21,749 nucleotides of DNA, taken from assembly GCF_002506515.1 (NCBI RefSeq), contig NZ_DAXS01000034.1:15243-36991 (forward strand), in the 5' to 3' direction. The notes under the pieces were generated by a model. The model did not search any database. It saw only the letters and a program-made list of their open reading frames with translations, and had not been told where the DNA came from. Position 1 is the first letter of the stretch, and the number at the start of each line of letters is the position of its first letter. Of this stretch, positions 14,075-21,748 are shown one piece after another. The translations under genes were made by a program, and so were the position numbers. This stretch comes from Caldivirga sp. UBA161. GTDB taxonomy: Archaea > Thermoproteota > Thermoprotei > Thermoproteales > Thermocladiaceae.

Positions 14075-15610
14075 GTGTCGTGGAAAGAGCTTAGGGATCC
14101 TATATATGGTTGGATTAGGTTAAGTAATGATGAGGCTAAACTACTGGATAATGATGTCTTCGTGCAGAGGCTTAGGAAAATAACTCAAGATGGCTTAGCT
14201 TATTTTGTTTACCCATCAGCTAGGGGAAGCAGGTTTGAGCATAGTTTAGGCACCATGTACTTAGCCACATTAATAGTGGAGAGAGTATTAAGTGAGGTTG
14301 ATGAAAAGGATATTAAGTCCTTAATGAATGCACTTGGGCTTCATGATGAGGGAATCAGTGCCATAAGGCAATACATTAGGTTAGGTGGATTACACCATGA
14401 TATTGGCCACCCACCATTATCCCATGTCCTAGATGGCTATGTAGCATCGTTACTTAAGCCCGAGCAGCTGCCTTACACTGCAGGATTAGGAAAGGAGCAT
14501 GAGGTAGCTGGATTAATGATAATGGGTTCAAGCAAATTTAGAAGAATAGTTAGTAGCCTAGGTATTGATGCAAGTATACTCAGGTTAATAACATTCTATA
14601 GGTTAATTAAACGGGCAAGACTAGCTATTCAATATGGTTCAGTTAACTTAGAGGCAAGTATACCTGAGGTTAAGTTATTGAGCAATATGAGTGATGGCGA
14701 TATTATGCTTCTGGAATCCTTAGCCTCAATAATTTCAGGGGGTATTGATGCCGATAGGCTTGATTACACGCTCAGGGATCTTTACTTCACTGGTGTTGGG
14801 TCAGGGAGTGGGGCAATTGATATTGCAAGGCTCGTTAATTACCTGCATTTAGGTAAAGGTATGCTGATATTTAATGATAAGGCTAAGGCATTCCTAGAGG
14901 GTTACGCAATTGCTAGGTATAATCTATATAAGTGGGTTTACACGCATCATAAGGTTCTTCAGTATAATGAAATGTTCAGGGAGGTTTTCAGAAATATAAT
15001 AACACTTGAGGAGGCTAAGAACTTTAAGAATGCTGCAGTTAATTTCCTTAATGGAAACCCTAATGATGGTGACCTAGACCTATACACTGATGACTACTTA
15101 AGCGCCATACTTAGTGAAGTTTACCATGGGGGGATGCTTAATGGTTATGTTAGGGATTATGCGGATTCAATACTACATAGGAGGACTAATATGAGGGCAC
15201 TGTGGAAGAGGGATGAGGACTTCATAATGATTTTCGGCCTAGGCAATGCAATAATGCTTAATAAGTATGTTGATGAACACCTAGAGGTATATGGATTAAA
15301 CTGGGCTAATGAATTTAAGGCTAAGGTAGTTAATGAAATGAAAGGAGCCCTTAACTGTAATTGTAAGATACTGGTTTCCATAGCATCATTCAGTAATGAC
15401 ATAAACACATTAGTTAGGAATAATGATGGGTCATTAATAACCATTACTGAAGTATCCCCATTAATAAAGGCCATTGATAATGCATGGGGGCAAACCCCAC
15501 ACATATTCATATTCATCGACCCAAGTGAATTAAGTAATAATGATGTAGAATTAAGTAGGGCTAAGAGCGCTGCAGTTAGGATTCTATCAAACATTGCCAC
15601 CGCAGGTTAG
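14075..15610 (+). CDS. HD-domain phosphohydrolase, SAMHD1/dNTPase-like
   Basis: A 511-residue HD-superfamily metal-dependent phosphohydrolase (COG1078 type). The metal ligands are visible in order: H56 in SRFEHSLGTMYLA, H108-D109 in GLHHDIGHPPLSH, and D225 or D227 in GGIDADRLDYTLRDLYFTG. The opening (LRDPIYGWIRLSNDEAKLLD) and the RLRKITQDGLAYFVYPSA segment are the usual N-terminus of this family, whose best-known member hydrolyses dNTPs to nucleosides and triphosphate. The C-terminal ~200 residues are less conserved and I recognise no extra domain. The start is GTG 14075, supported by the TATA box at 14044. It is the first gene between two tnpB remnants. Activity on dNTPs rather than another phosphoester is inferred from family only. 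Confidence 0.88.
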   Translation: MSWKELRDPIYGWIRLSNDEAKLLDNDVFVQRLRKITQDGLAYFVYPSARGSRFEHSLGTMYLATLIVERVLSEVDEKDIKSLMNALGLHDEGISAIRQYIRLGGLHHDIGHPPLSHVLDGYVASLLKPEQLPYTAGLGKEHEVAGLMIMGSSKFRRIVSSLGIDASILRLITFYRLIKRARLAIQYGSVNLEASIPEVKLLSNMSDGDIMLLESLASIISGGIDADRLDYTLRDLYFTGVGSGSGAIDIARLVNYLHLGKGMLIFNDKAKAFLEGYAIARYNLYKWVYTHHKVLQYNEMFREVFRNIITLEEAKNFKNAAVNFLNGNPNDGDLDLYTDDYLSAILSEVYHGGMLNGYVRDYADSILHRRTNMRALWKRDEDFIMIFGLGNAIMLNKYVDEHLEVYGLNWANEFKAKVVNEMKGALNCNCKILVSIASFSNDINTLVRNNDGSLITITEVSPLIKAIDNAWGQTPHIFIFIDPSELSNNDVELSRAKSAAVRILSNIATAG

Positions 15611-15680
15611 GTTAACCTCAGGTGCTTAAATGATGGCGCTTAGTGGATTATTTGAATAATGGTTAAAAACACGGCCTACA

Positions 15681-16286
15681 ATGGCTCAAGTGATCACTGA
15701 GAATTACGTGAATGTGGGTAACTTCAGGGTGAGGTACCTGGAGAGTGGGGATGGGGATGTAGTATTCATAGTAATACCCCCACCTAATGCATCGGCAAAT
15801 AGATTCATGGGCATCATTAAGGGGGTAGCCGCAGCTGGATTCAAGGTAATTCACGTGGACTTATCCTCCGCTCCAGCAAACATGAATAAAGCAAGTAGGG
15901 TTACGGCACTATCATTAATTGTTAATGCCCTTAACGGTAAGAAGGTTATATTAGCTGGGGTTGGGCAGGGTGGGGGAATTGTACTTGATTATGTAACTCA
16001 AATGAGGCATAACGCGATTACCGGCATGGTACTTATCTCAACACCTAGGGTAATTAATTACATTGATGAATTACCTAAACTAAGCATACCTACATTACTG
16101 GTTTACAGCATTAATGACCCTAACGCACCTGTTGAGGAAGCTAATGCTGTTAAGTCAGTTATTAAGAATGCTAAGTTAACGCTAATTAATGGTGATTGGT
16201 CAAGTGAACTGAATAATATTACTCAGCTCACTGTTTCCTGGATACTTGAGTTAAATAAACTAAACTCTACTTCAAAAGGTTCCTAA
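15681..16286 (+). CDS. Alpha/beta-hydrolase-fold protein lacking the catalytic Ser and His
   Basis: A 201-residue protein with the strand-helix order of a small alpha/beta hydrolase: FRVRYLESGDGDVVFIVIPP, then KVIHVDLSSAPA, the nucleophile-elbow strand VILAGVGQGGGIVLDY (about residues 88-103), GMVLISTP and the late IPTLLVYSINDPNAPVE. In the elbow the usual GxSxG is GVGQG, so the nucleophile serine is a glycine. The late acid (D in INDPNAP) is kept, but the usual terminal GAGH histidine region reads INGDWSSE with no histidine. The protein is therefore probably not a hydrolase by the standard mechanism. It starts at ATG 15681, 70 nt after the HD gene and in the same direction, and its last 20 bases overlap the 3' end of the convergent secreted-protein gene. 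Confidence 0.75.
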   Translation: MAQVITENYVNVGNFRVRYLESGDGDVVFIVIPPPNASANRFMGIIKGVAAAGFKVIHVDLSSAPANMNKASRVTALSLIVNALNGKKVILAGVGQGGGIVLDYVTQMRHNAITGMVLISTPRVINYIDELPKLSIPTLLVYSINDPNAPVEEANAVKSVIKNAKLTLINGDWSSELNNITQLTVSWILELNKLNSTSKGS

Positions 16287-16770
16287 TGGTGAAGTAGAGT
16301 ACTGTAACCAAGGCAATGCCTATTAATACTGCTAACAGTAGACCGTACTGCTTTAATGAATCCTCATTAACGATTGAGCAATAGGCTGTAATTGATCCCC
16401 CCCTTGAGGTTAATTCAATAACATTATTCCTTGCTACTATTGGATTAAGGGTTAGGCACATCAACACGTGTTTACCTATACTTGAATTTAAAATAACATA
16501 GCTGCTACTATTTGATGATGCGTGAACATATATTAATGATGACATTCCCAATAATGAGTACTTGAACACAATGTAGCGGAAGCTACAGGCAGTGTGGTTA
16601 GTGACTCCCATAACACCCCATGCACGTATACTTACTGATTGTGCATTAGTGGTTACATTAATGTGACCCAGAGTCATATTTAATGTTAATGAGCACTGCT
16701 GTGCATGAACAATAGCCACTAATCCAAGCATTATCACCAGCACCAATGGAAGCACATTAATTAGCCTCAT
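16267..16770 (-). CDS. Secreted, C-terminally membrane-anchored protein of unknown function
   Basis: A 167-residue protein with an N-terminal signal peptide (hydrophobic residues 5-21, likely cleavage after VHA before QQ), an extracytoplasmic middle region of about 115 residues and one C-terminal membrane segment (YGLLLAVLIGIALVTVLYF) ending in a short basic tail (RNLLK). The outer region is rich in Asn-glycosylation sequons (NMT, NVT, NHT, two NSS) and has four cysteines that could pair. I do not recognise a family. Its start codon overlaps the stop of an upstream zinc-ribbon gene by four bases (ATGA), so the two are coupled. The 3' end overlaps the convergent alpha/beta-hydrolase-like gene by 20 bases. 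Confidence 0.7.
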   Translation of the reverse strand: MRLINVLPLVLVIMLGLVAIVHAQQCSLTLNMTLGHINVTTNAQSVSIRAWGVMGVTNHTACSFRYIVFKYSLLGMSSLIYVHASSNSSSYVILNSSIGKHVLMCLTLNPIVARNNVIELTSRGGSITAYCSIVNEDSLKQYGLLLAVLIGIALVTVLYFTIRNLLK

Positions 16771-16952
16771 GGCTTAGGGATCTCCACACTTGGGTCTATT
16801 AAATTTTCCTGCTTAAGCCTATTAAGGAACTTATACATGTGAAGTCTAATAACCTTTGAACCGCATTTACTGCAGTATAGTTTACCCTCAATTATTAATC
16901 CAACATCCCTACTACCACAGACCACGCAAATCCACTTACCCCCACCACTCAT
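16767..16952 (-). CDS. Small zinc-ribbon protein, 61 residues
   Basis: A compact zinc ribbon with two knuckles, CVVCGS (C9, C12) and CSKCGSK (C27, C30), separated by 14 residues, followed by a basic helical tail (IRLHMYKFLNRLKQENL). Proteins of this shape are common in archaea as nucleic-acid or complex-binding accessory factors; no specific family is recognised. The ATG at 16952 lies about 29 nt after a strong TATA element (minus-strand GTATTTAAAC, 16977-16986), which supports a leaderless two-gene operon with the membrane-anchored protein encoded next (four-base overlap). Confidence 0.75.
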   Translation of the reverse strand: MSGGGKWICVVCGSRDVGLIIEGKLYCSKCGSKVIRLHMYKFLNRLKQENLIDPSVEIPKP

Positions 16953-16976
16953 AAATTAAGTTAACTGCGTTTATGA

Positions 16977-16986
16977 GTTTAAATAC
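16977..16986 (-). promoter_or_regulatory. TATA box of the zinc-ribbon operon
   Basis: On the minus strand GTATTTAAAC is centred about 29 nt before ATG 16952, at leaderless spacing. Confidence 0.55.
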
Positions 16987-16999
16987 TTTGCAGATGACT

Positions 17000-17250
17000 T
17001 AGAACTACACACTTAAGGCTTCACAGAATACTCAGGAAGCCTTGCCTCTTTGGGGTGGGTATTTCTTAGGTGTTAATAGGCTGGAGGTAGAGGTGAATGG
17101 GCTTAATGGGTGATGAACCACACTGCCTACAGCTGATGGCGGGCTCTAATGCATGATGCCGCCCCCATGAGGAGCTTAGAAGAGTAATAAATAACTCAGT
17201 GAAGCCAGAGCCCACACCCCTCCGGATGGAGAACCGTCAGCTTTAAGGCA
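17000..17250 (+). pseudogene. tnpB: Decayed tnpB, extreme C-terminal part
   Basis: Three reading frames in succession hold pieces of a TnpB C-terminus. GFTEYSGSLASLGWV (about 17016-17060) and GVNRLEVEVNGLNG (about 17070-17111) come first, then MGDEPHCLQLMAGSNA and, past a stop, CRPHEELRRVINNSVKPEP and TPLRMENRQL up to a stop near 17246. These match the tail that follows the zinc finger in archaeal TnpB proteins. The catalytic core and N-terminus are missing, and stops and frameshifts interrupt what remains, so the piece is a relic. It explains most of the gap between the zinc-ribbon operon and the small membrane protein. Confidence 0.7.
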
Positions 17251-17322
17251 GGAATAAGTTAAATAATATGACACTTATAATACACTTAGCTTACTGGGGG
17301 ACTTTAAATTATAAATTTACAG

Positions 17323-17360
<38 letters not shown>

Positions 17361-17365
17361 GTAGG

Positions 17366-17502
17366 AAATGCTCCTCTAAGGTTAATGAATGTGCTTGAAA
17401 TGGGTTTAAGAATCAGCCATCTGTTTTCTTAACTTAAATACACTGAATCCCTATGAGCATCCTTAGCAAAACACTTAATTACTCTGATTTAACTGGGCGT
17501 TT
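17366..17502. other. Short intergenic stretch upstream of a small membrane protein
   Basis: No coding potential was recognised between the IS right end and the ATG at 17503. CACTTAATTACT (17470-17481) could be the TATA region for the next gene, at about 27 nt from its start. Confidence 0.35.
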
Positions 17503-17700
17503 ATGAGGAGGTCTATAGATCTTGCAGTGTGGGTGATAGCTTTCATAATGCTGCTGGTAGTCTTTGGGTTCACCTACTTGGGTTACAGGGGCGGTTACCC
17601 ACATAGGTACGCCTATGAGGCATTTGGCGTTGACTTAATACTCCTACTATCGTTAATCTACGGCCTCTACGTAATCATAAAACCCAGTAGGGCTAGGTGA
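17503..17700 (+). CDS. Small membrane protein with two hydrophobic segments
   Basis: A 65-residue protein with two predicted membrane helices, LAVWVIAFIMLLVVFGFTYL (7-26) and DLILLLSLIYGLYVII (about 44-59), joined by a short polar loop (GYRGGYPHRYAYEAFGV), with a basic N-terminus (MRRS) and a basic C-terminus (KPSRAR). I do not recognise a family. Its stop lies only five bases from the end of the convergent prepilin gene. A role with the neighbouring pilin/ATPase genes is possible but rests on position alone. Confidence 0.55.
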   Translation: MRRSIDLAVWVIAFIMLLVVFGFTYLGYRGGYPHRYAYEAFGVDLILLLSLIYGLYVIIKPSRAR

Positions 17701-17705
17701 TTTCA

Positions 17706-17987
17706 TTAACCAGGGCTTCCTAAAGCTGGGTATACTATGTACCTTGTTCCATTCACCACAATTATCATGCATCTTTCACTTAAACTAACCTCAATATTAC
17801 TTACATTAAACTGAACTGTACTTGAATCATTAATGCAATTAAGTGCACTTAAGCCTGTACTTAATATTGTTGATGAGGCATAGTTATATGACTTAAAAAG
17901 ATTAATTAAGATTAAGGTAATTGAAACCACCATAGTGAATGCAATTAATAGCACCAGTGCCGTAACTATACTTGAGAGGCCACGCAT
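17706..17987 (-). CDS. Archaeal type IV pilin-like protein (prepilin)
   Basis: A 93-residue protein with a class III signal: MRG followed by LSSIVTALVLLIAFTMVVSI. Prepilin peptidase is expected to cut after G3, leaving the hydrophobic helix that packs in the filament core. The rest forms a small extracytoplasmic domain with three N-glycosylation sequons (NDS, NVS, NGT) and two cysteines that might pair. It begins at ATG 17987 and is divergent from a secretion ATPase, with a 113-base control region between them. The short length fits a minor pilin or small pilus subunit better than an archaellin. Confidence 0.75.
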   Translation of the reverse strand: MRGLSSIVTALVLLIAFTMVVSITLILINLFKSYNYASSTILSTGLSALNCINDSSTVQFNVSNIEVSLSERCMIIVVNGTRYIVYPALGSPG

Positions 17988-18004
17988 AATTATAATGCGT
18001 AGGC

Positions 18005-18020
18005 TTAGCCTTAAGGCTAA
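18005..18020. promoter_or_regulatory. Perfect 16-bp palindrome at the prepilin promoter
   Basis: TTAGCCTTAAGGCTAA is its own reverse complement. Its centre lies about 25 nt upstream of the prepilin ATG (17987), exactly where that gene's TATA element is expected, so a dimeric regulator bound here would compete with TBP. No other TATA candidate is as well placed. Confidence 0.5.
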
Positions 18021-18025
18021 TTAAT

Positions 18026-18057
18026 GTAGGGTAATGGCTAATTCCCCATTACCCTAC
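18026..18057. promoter_or_regulatory. Perfect 12-bp inverted repeat in the pilin/ATPase divergent region
   Basis: GTAGGGTAATGG (18026-18037) and CCATTACCCTAC (18046-18057) are exact reverse complements separated by eight bases. The repeat sits midway between the divergent prepilin and secretion-ATPase genes, upstream of both TATA positions, and could be an operator for a dimeric regulator or, if transcribed, an RNA hairpin. Confidence 0.55.
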
Positions 18058-18071
18058 TTGAATTGACCCTA

Positions 18072-18083
18072 ACATTAATTAAA
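18072..18083 (+). promoter_or_regulatory. TATA-like element of the secretion ATPase gene
   Basis: The AT-rich ACATTAATTAAA region is centred about 24 nt before ATG 18101. A second AT-rich block (18081-18094) is too close to the start for a leaderless gene. Confidence 0.35.
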
Positions 18084-18100
18084 CTTAAATTAAATCGGTA

Positions 18101-19468
18101 ATGCATGTATCATTAGTTAAACCAACAGGCAGCGTGCTGTCCAGTAAGGTGATTGTTAATTCAGGTATTAGGACTGTTACCGAGTATAGAAGTATTGGTA
18201 ATACTATTCAAGTCTTCCTAATGGATCAAGTACCAGAGTACTTAACCTTAATTGACCCATCATACTTTGAGGAGTGGATTAAGCTTGGTAAGAACCCTAC
18301 TAAATTAATTAAGGTTTACCGTAAGATTTTAAGCAGATTAGGTTATAAGCCCAATGATGAGCACTTCAGTAACCTTGTTAAAGCCATTACTGATAGGTGG
18401 CTTAATGCCTATGGTCCAATAACTCCATTGCTAATGGATGATGATGTAACTGACATATATGTTGACGCTAATGGGGTTAGGGTTAGTCATAGGGATTATG
18501 GATTATGCCTCGTTAGGTTAAGTGAAGTTAAGGTAATTAGACCTATGAGGCTAATTCCAATGAAGCTTATTGAATCAACGTTAACCATAAGGGATTTAGT
18601 TAATCGGATAGCTATTAACGCTTCCAGAAGAACGAGGACACCGATAACCGCATACATGCCCCTGGTATCTGTAACTGACCCTGAATATAAGGTTAGATTC
18701 ACAGTGTCGACAATGCCTGTATCACAGACGAGTGTGCACGTTAGGATCCTGCCAAGTAAACCATGGACACTACCCACGCTTGTTAAGCTGGGTATGCTTA
18801 CCGTGAACCAAGCTGCATTACTGTGGAAGCTGGCTGATGAGAAGGTGCCTATACTTATAGGTGGATCAATGGGCTCAGGTAAAACCAGCTTAGCCAACGC
18901 CATAGCCATGATGCTTAAGCCCAATATGCTTAAGGTACTGATAATGGATGTTGATGAAATGAACTTACCGGGGCATTTATCAGTTAAACTATTTGAGAGG
19001 AGGTCCTTTGGTCTAGGTGTTAAGCCCATAACTAAGGATGAGTTAATAGCGCATGCGTTAAGAATGGGTGCTGACTACGTAATTGTTAATGAGGTTAGGG
19101 AACCTGAGGAAGTTAAGGCATGGTTAAATGCAGTGACCACTGGGCATGGGGGTATTACAACCTTCCACGCTGATGATTATCAACAAATGGTGAGGAGGCT
19201 TACAATTCTAGCCCCTGGCTCTGAGGAAGTGTTGAAAAACATAGTCGTGGTTATAGTGGGTTCAGAACTAATACCAGCGAATGTTGGAGGTAATTTAAAG
19301 GTTATGAGGAGGCTTAGGTACGTTAAGGACATTATAGTACCCAGTGAAGTCAATGAGGAGTACCTAAGCCTTAAGGATGACTTACACTTAAGGAGGAACG
19401 TTATAGGTAGTTTAATTGATGCATCTATTGATCAACTATTATCAACAATAGGTAAGCTCTACTATTAG
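18101..19468 (+). CDS. Type II/IV secretion system ATPase (GspE/TadA/PilB family)
   Basis: A 455-residue hexameric assembly ATPase of the type IV pilus/archaellum class. Motifs: an N-terminal domain of about 230 residues containing PITPLLMDDDVTDIYVD (the usual 'planned by' segment of the family), Walker A GGSMGSGKT (254-262), the Asp-box position LIMDVDEMNLP (280-290), Walker B VIVNEVREPEE (327-337) and the His box TTGHGGITTFHADD (346-359). The common wording is IEDxPEL for the Asp box and GEIRGxE for Walker B, so both are altered here although the acidic residues remain. No TadC/PilC-type membrane platform gene is in the window. It is divergent from a prepilin gene and upstream of serS by 29 bases, with which it may share transcription. 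Confidence 0.88.
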   Translation: MHVSLVKPTGSVLSSKVIVNSGIRTVTEYRSIGNTIQVFLMDQVPEYLTLIDPSYFEEWIKLGKNPTKLIKVYRKILSRLGYKPNDEHFSNLVKAITDRWLNAYGPITPLLMDDDVTDIYVDANGVRVSHRDYGLCLVRLSEVKVIRPMRLIPMKLIESTLTIRDLVNRIAINASRRTRTPITAYMPLVSVTDPEYKVRFTVSTMPVSQTSVHVRILPSKPWTLPTLVKLGMLTVNQAALLWKLADEKVPILIGGSMGSGKTSLANAIAMMLKPNMLKVLIMDVDEMNLPGHLSVKLFERRSFGLGVKPITKDELIAHALRMGADYVIVNEVREPEEVKAWLNAVTTGHGGITTFHADDYQQMVRRLTILAPGSEEVLKNIVVVIVGSELIPANVGGNLKVMRRLRYVKDIIVPSEVNEEYLSLKDDLHLRRNVIGSLIDASIDQLLSTIGKLYY

Positions 19469-19497
19469 CCACTATTGAGGATAAGCGTTATTAAGGC

Positions 19498-20916
19498 ATG
19501 CTTGAAGCAGTTAACGTGAGTTGGAGCCTACTCGCCGCCCTAAGGGAGAGGCCTGAGGAGGTTAGGAGAATGCTTAAGTGGAGGGGTTATGATGAGTCAA
19601 TGGTTGATCAATTCATCACCCTTGATAACCAATGGAAAACCATTAAGGCTAAGGCTGATGAACTTAGGCATAAGAGGAATAGTCTAAGTAGTCAAATATC
19701 CAAGGTCCCCCCTGAGGCAAGGGGATTAATGATTGAGGAGGCTAATAAGGTCCTTAAGGAACTTGAGAACCTTAACGCTGAGCTTAATAGAATTGAGGAT
19801 GAAAGAGATAAGCTCCTCAAGAGGTTCCCAAACCTACTTCACGAATCAGTTTACTCAACATGCCCAAATGAATCAACTGAATCAGTGACCTTAAAGTACT
19901 TTGGGAGGCCAAAGGCCTGGAGGGGATACTTAAGTGAATTAAGTGGCTTTAGTGGCCTTGAATTTGATATCATTGATTGGCAGCCGGTTGGGCATGCAGA
20001 TATGCTTGAACGGGTCCTTAGCCTTGGTGACACAGTTAAGGCTGGGGAGGTGGCTGGGAGTAGGTTCTTCTACCTCTTCGATGATGTGGCTTGGCTTAAC
20101 CTAGCCCTAACCCTATATGCAGTAGATTTCCTAACCCAGAGGGGGTTTAGGCTAGTTATGCCACCCCACATGCTTAACTACGATGTTATAAGTTCGGTAA
20201 TTGACTTCGAGGCCTTTAAGGATGCAATATACAGTGTGGATAATGAGCAACTCTACTTAATAGGCACAGCGGAGCATCCATTGGCTGCATTATACCGCGG
20301 CAGTGAACTACTTGAGAAGGATTTACCAATACTCCTAGCCGGCTTCTCACCATCGTACAGGAAAGAGGCCGGGGCCGGTAACAGGGACTTGAAGGGAATA
20401 TTCAGGGTTCATCAATTCTACAAGGTTGAGCAATTCGCCTTCACACTACCTGAAGAAAGCTGGAGTTGGCATGAGAAGCTACTAAGCAACTTAGTGGACA
20501 TATGGAGCAGCCTTGAATTACCCTTCAGGGTGGTTTTAGTGTGCCCTAGGGAAATGTCGAGGACAGCAGCTAAGCAGTATGACTTAGAGGCTTGGATGCC
20601 TGCCCAAGGCATGTTTAGGGAAATGGCCTCCTGCAGTAACGTAACTGATTGGCAGTCATATAGGCTTGGGATCAGGGTAATTAGGAGGGGCATGAGGAGG
20701 GAATATGTTCATACACTAAATAGCACAGCCATAGCCGTGGAGAGAACTATAACAGCTATCCTTGAGAATAATCAAGAGGAGGATGGTACAGTGAGGATAC
20801 CTAAGGTACTTAATAAATATTTGGAAGCCTTCCCAAAGGCCCCAAGGGACTACATACACCCCAAGGCTAAGATAATAAGGGATAGTAATGGTAAGATAGT
20901 GAATATTAAGACGTAA
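19498..20916 (+). CDS. serS: Seryl-tRNA synthetase, class II standard type
   Basis: A 472-residue class II synthetase of the common (bacterial/eukaryal/most archaeal) type, not the rare methanogen form. The N-terminal tRNA-binding coiled coil spans about residues 40-115 (ADELRHKRNSLSSQISK, then a second charged helix). The catalytic domain shows the serine/ATP-site strand GTAEHPLAALY (256-266), motif 2 SPSYRKEAGAGNRDLKGIFR with R288 and E290, and motif 3 NSTAIAVERTITAILE with R416 and the following NNQEEDGTVRIP. The start is ATG 19498, 29 bases after the secretion ATPase stop. No frameshift or missing motif was seen. Confidence 0.96.
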   Translation: MLEAVNVSWSLLAALRERPEEVRRMLKWRGYDESMVDQFITLDNQWKTIKAKADELRHKRNSLSSQISKVPPEARGLMIEEANKVLKELENLNAELNRIEDERDKLLKRFPNLLHESVYSTCPNESTESVTLKYFGRPKAWRGYLSELSGFSGLEFDIIDWQPVGHADMLERVLSLGDTVKAGEVAGSRFFYLFDDVAWLNLALTLYAVDFLTQRGFRLVMPPHMLNYDVISSVIDFEAFKDAIYSVDNEQLYLIGTAEHPLAALYRGSELLEKDLPILLAGFSPSYRKEAGAGNRDLKGIFRVHQFYKVEQFAFTLPEESWSWHEKLLSNLVDIWSSLELPFRVVLVCPREMSRTAAKQYDLEAWMPAQGMFREMASCSNVTDWQSYRLGIRVIRRGMRREYVHTLNSTAIAVERTITAILENNQEEDGTVRIPKVLNKYLEAFPKAPRDYIHPKAKIIRDSNGKIVNIKT

Positions 20917-20965
20917 AACATAACCTAAACCATACGCATCACTAACCTGACCCTCACCTAACTCA

Positions 20966-21001
20966 TTACTACCTTAACATCTAATATGTTCATGGTGGTA
21001 A
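20966..21001 (+). other. Two-tier hairpin downstream of serS
   Basis: TTACTACC (20966-20973) pairs with GGTGGTAA (20994-21001) with one G-U pair, and inside it AACAT (20976-20980) pairs with ATGTT (20986-20990) around a five-base loop, leaving a small TT/CAT internal loop. It begins 50 nt after the serS stop and could be a 3' UTR structure or a small structured RNA. Confidence 0.35.
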
Positions 21002-21125
21002 GTACCCAAATGATAAATAGTAAAAATGGCAACGATAAAAGGAAACTGCAACTATGTGAATTCAACTCTATAAGGTGAAGCCATATGGAGGTTAGGGAGT
21101 AATCTTAACTGAAATAATGCTTCAT

Positions 21126-21142
21126 TACCTTAATTTAAGGTA
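21126..21142 (-). terminator. Inverted repeat just downstream of the HEPN gene
   Basis: TACCTTA (21126-21132) and TAAGGTA (21136-21142) are perfect reverse complements around ATT. The repeat lies 14 nt beyond the HEPN stop on the minus strand and may mark the end of that transcript. Confidence 0.3.
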
Positions 21143-21155
21143 CCCCTATGGTTAA

Positions 21156-21582
21156 TTAACTACTAGGGATCCCTAGCCCTAAGGCCTTTAATATCATCTT
21201 CATTATCTCCACGGCTCTCCCAGCCATGTTTAAGGCATTCTCAGCATCATGCTTACTATAAATTTCCCAGGGTGTTAATCTGCGTTCAGGTTCACCATAA
21301 GTGCTTCTACCATGCTCAGGCGCCAGTCTTCTCACTATTACTGCTAATTCCCTCACTGACTCAATTAAATCCCCCGGTATATTACTTATTAATGCCTCAA
21401 GTTCACCCAATGGATCACGACTCCAGCTTGGTATTCTATAAATGGCTATTATCGCCTTAGCCGCATTCTCAGCTGATAATTGGGCATTAGCCACGGTACC
21501 TCTCCAATGCACCACTAGCCTCTTCGAGGTAATTAATAGCTAGCCTATACCTATAGTTAACTTCATCAAGTGGATCATACAT
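21156..21582 (-). pseudogene. HEPN-domain protein split by a frameshift
   Basis: The two halves of a HEPN protein, the partner of MNT nucleotidyltransferases, lie in different frames. The N-terminal half starts at ATG 21582, overlapping the end of the nucleotidyltransferase gene, and reads MYDPLDEVNYRYRLAINYLE then EASGALERYRG before a stop at 21487-21489. The C-terminal half is open in the other frame down to 21156 and reads TVANAQLSAENAAKAIIAIYR, then RIPSWSRDPLGELEAL and, near the end, the family segment with STYGE, YSKHDAENALNMAG. Together they cover the normal helical bundle (~125-135 residues). The switch lies around 21490-21500 and needs a change of two bases modulo three. Alternatives are a sequencing error or translation of a shorter C-terminal form from GTG 21515. 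Confidence 0.65.
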
Positions 21583-21748
21583 TAATCTTCACTGACTTGA
21601 GTATTGGCTTGCCATCACTCCTCATCCACCCGTACTTCCCATCCCTAGCCCTATACCTAACCAAGCCTTCACTCCTTATGAAGTCAATGACAGAATCCTT
21701 AAAGCGCCTTAAATCACCATACTTATCGCAGATGATTATTCCATCCCA
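21575..21748 (-). CDS. MNT-type nucleotidyltransferase, C-terminal fragment (cut by window edge)
   Basis: The last 57 residues of a gene entering from the right edge on the minus strand, first full codon at 21748. It reads DGIIICDKYGDLRRFKDSVI, then DFIRSEGLVRYRARDGKYGW and ends KPILKSVKINV with a TGA at 21575-21577. The opening strand-and-turn, the following helix and the final arginine/lysine-rich strands fit the C-terminal part of crenarchaeal MNT nucleotidyltransferases, in which the DG.IIYD segment carries a late strand of the fold. The catalytic GSxxxG/DxD motifs would be outside the window. It overlaps the HEPN start by eight bases, the normal arrangement of MNT-HEPN pairs, which supports the call. 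Confidence 0.6.
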   Translation of the reverse strand, partial: WDGIIICDKYGDLRRFKDSVIDFIRSEGLVRYRARDGKYGWMRSDGKPILKSVKINV

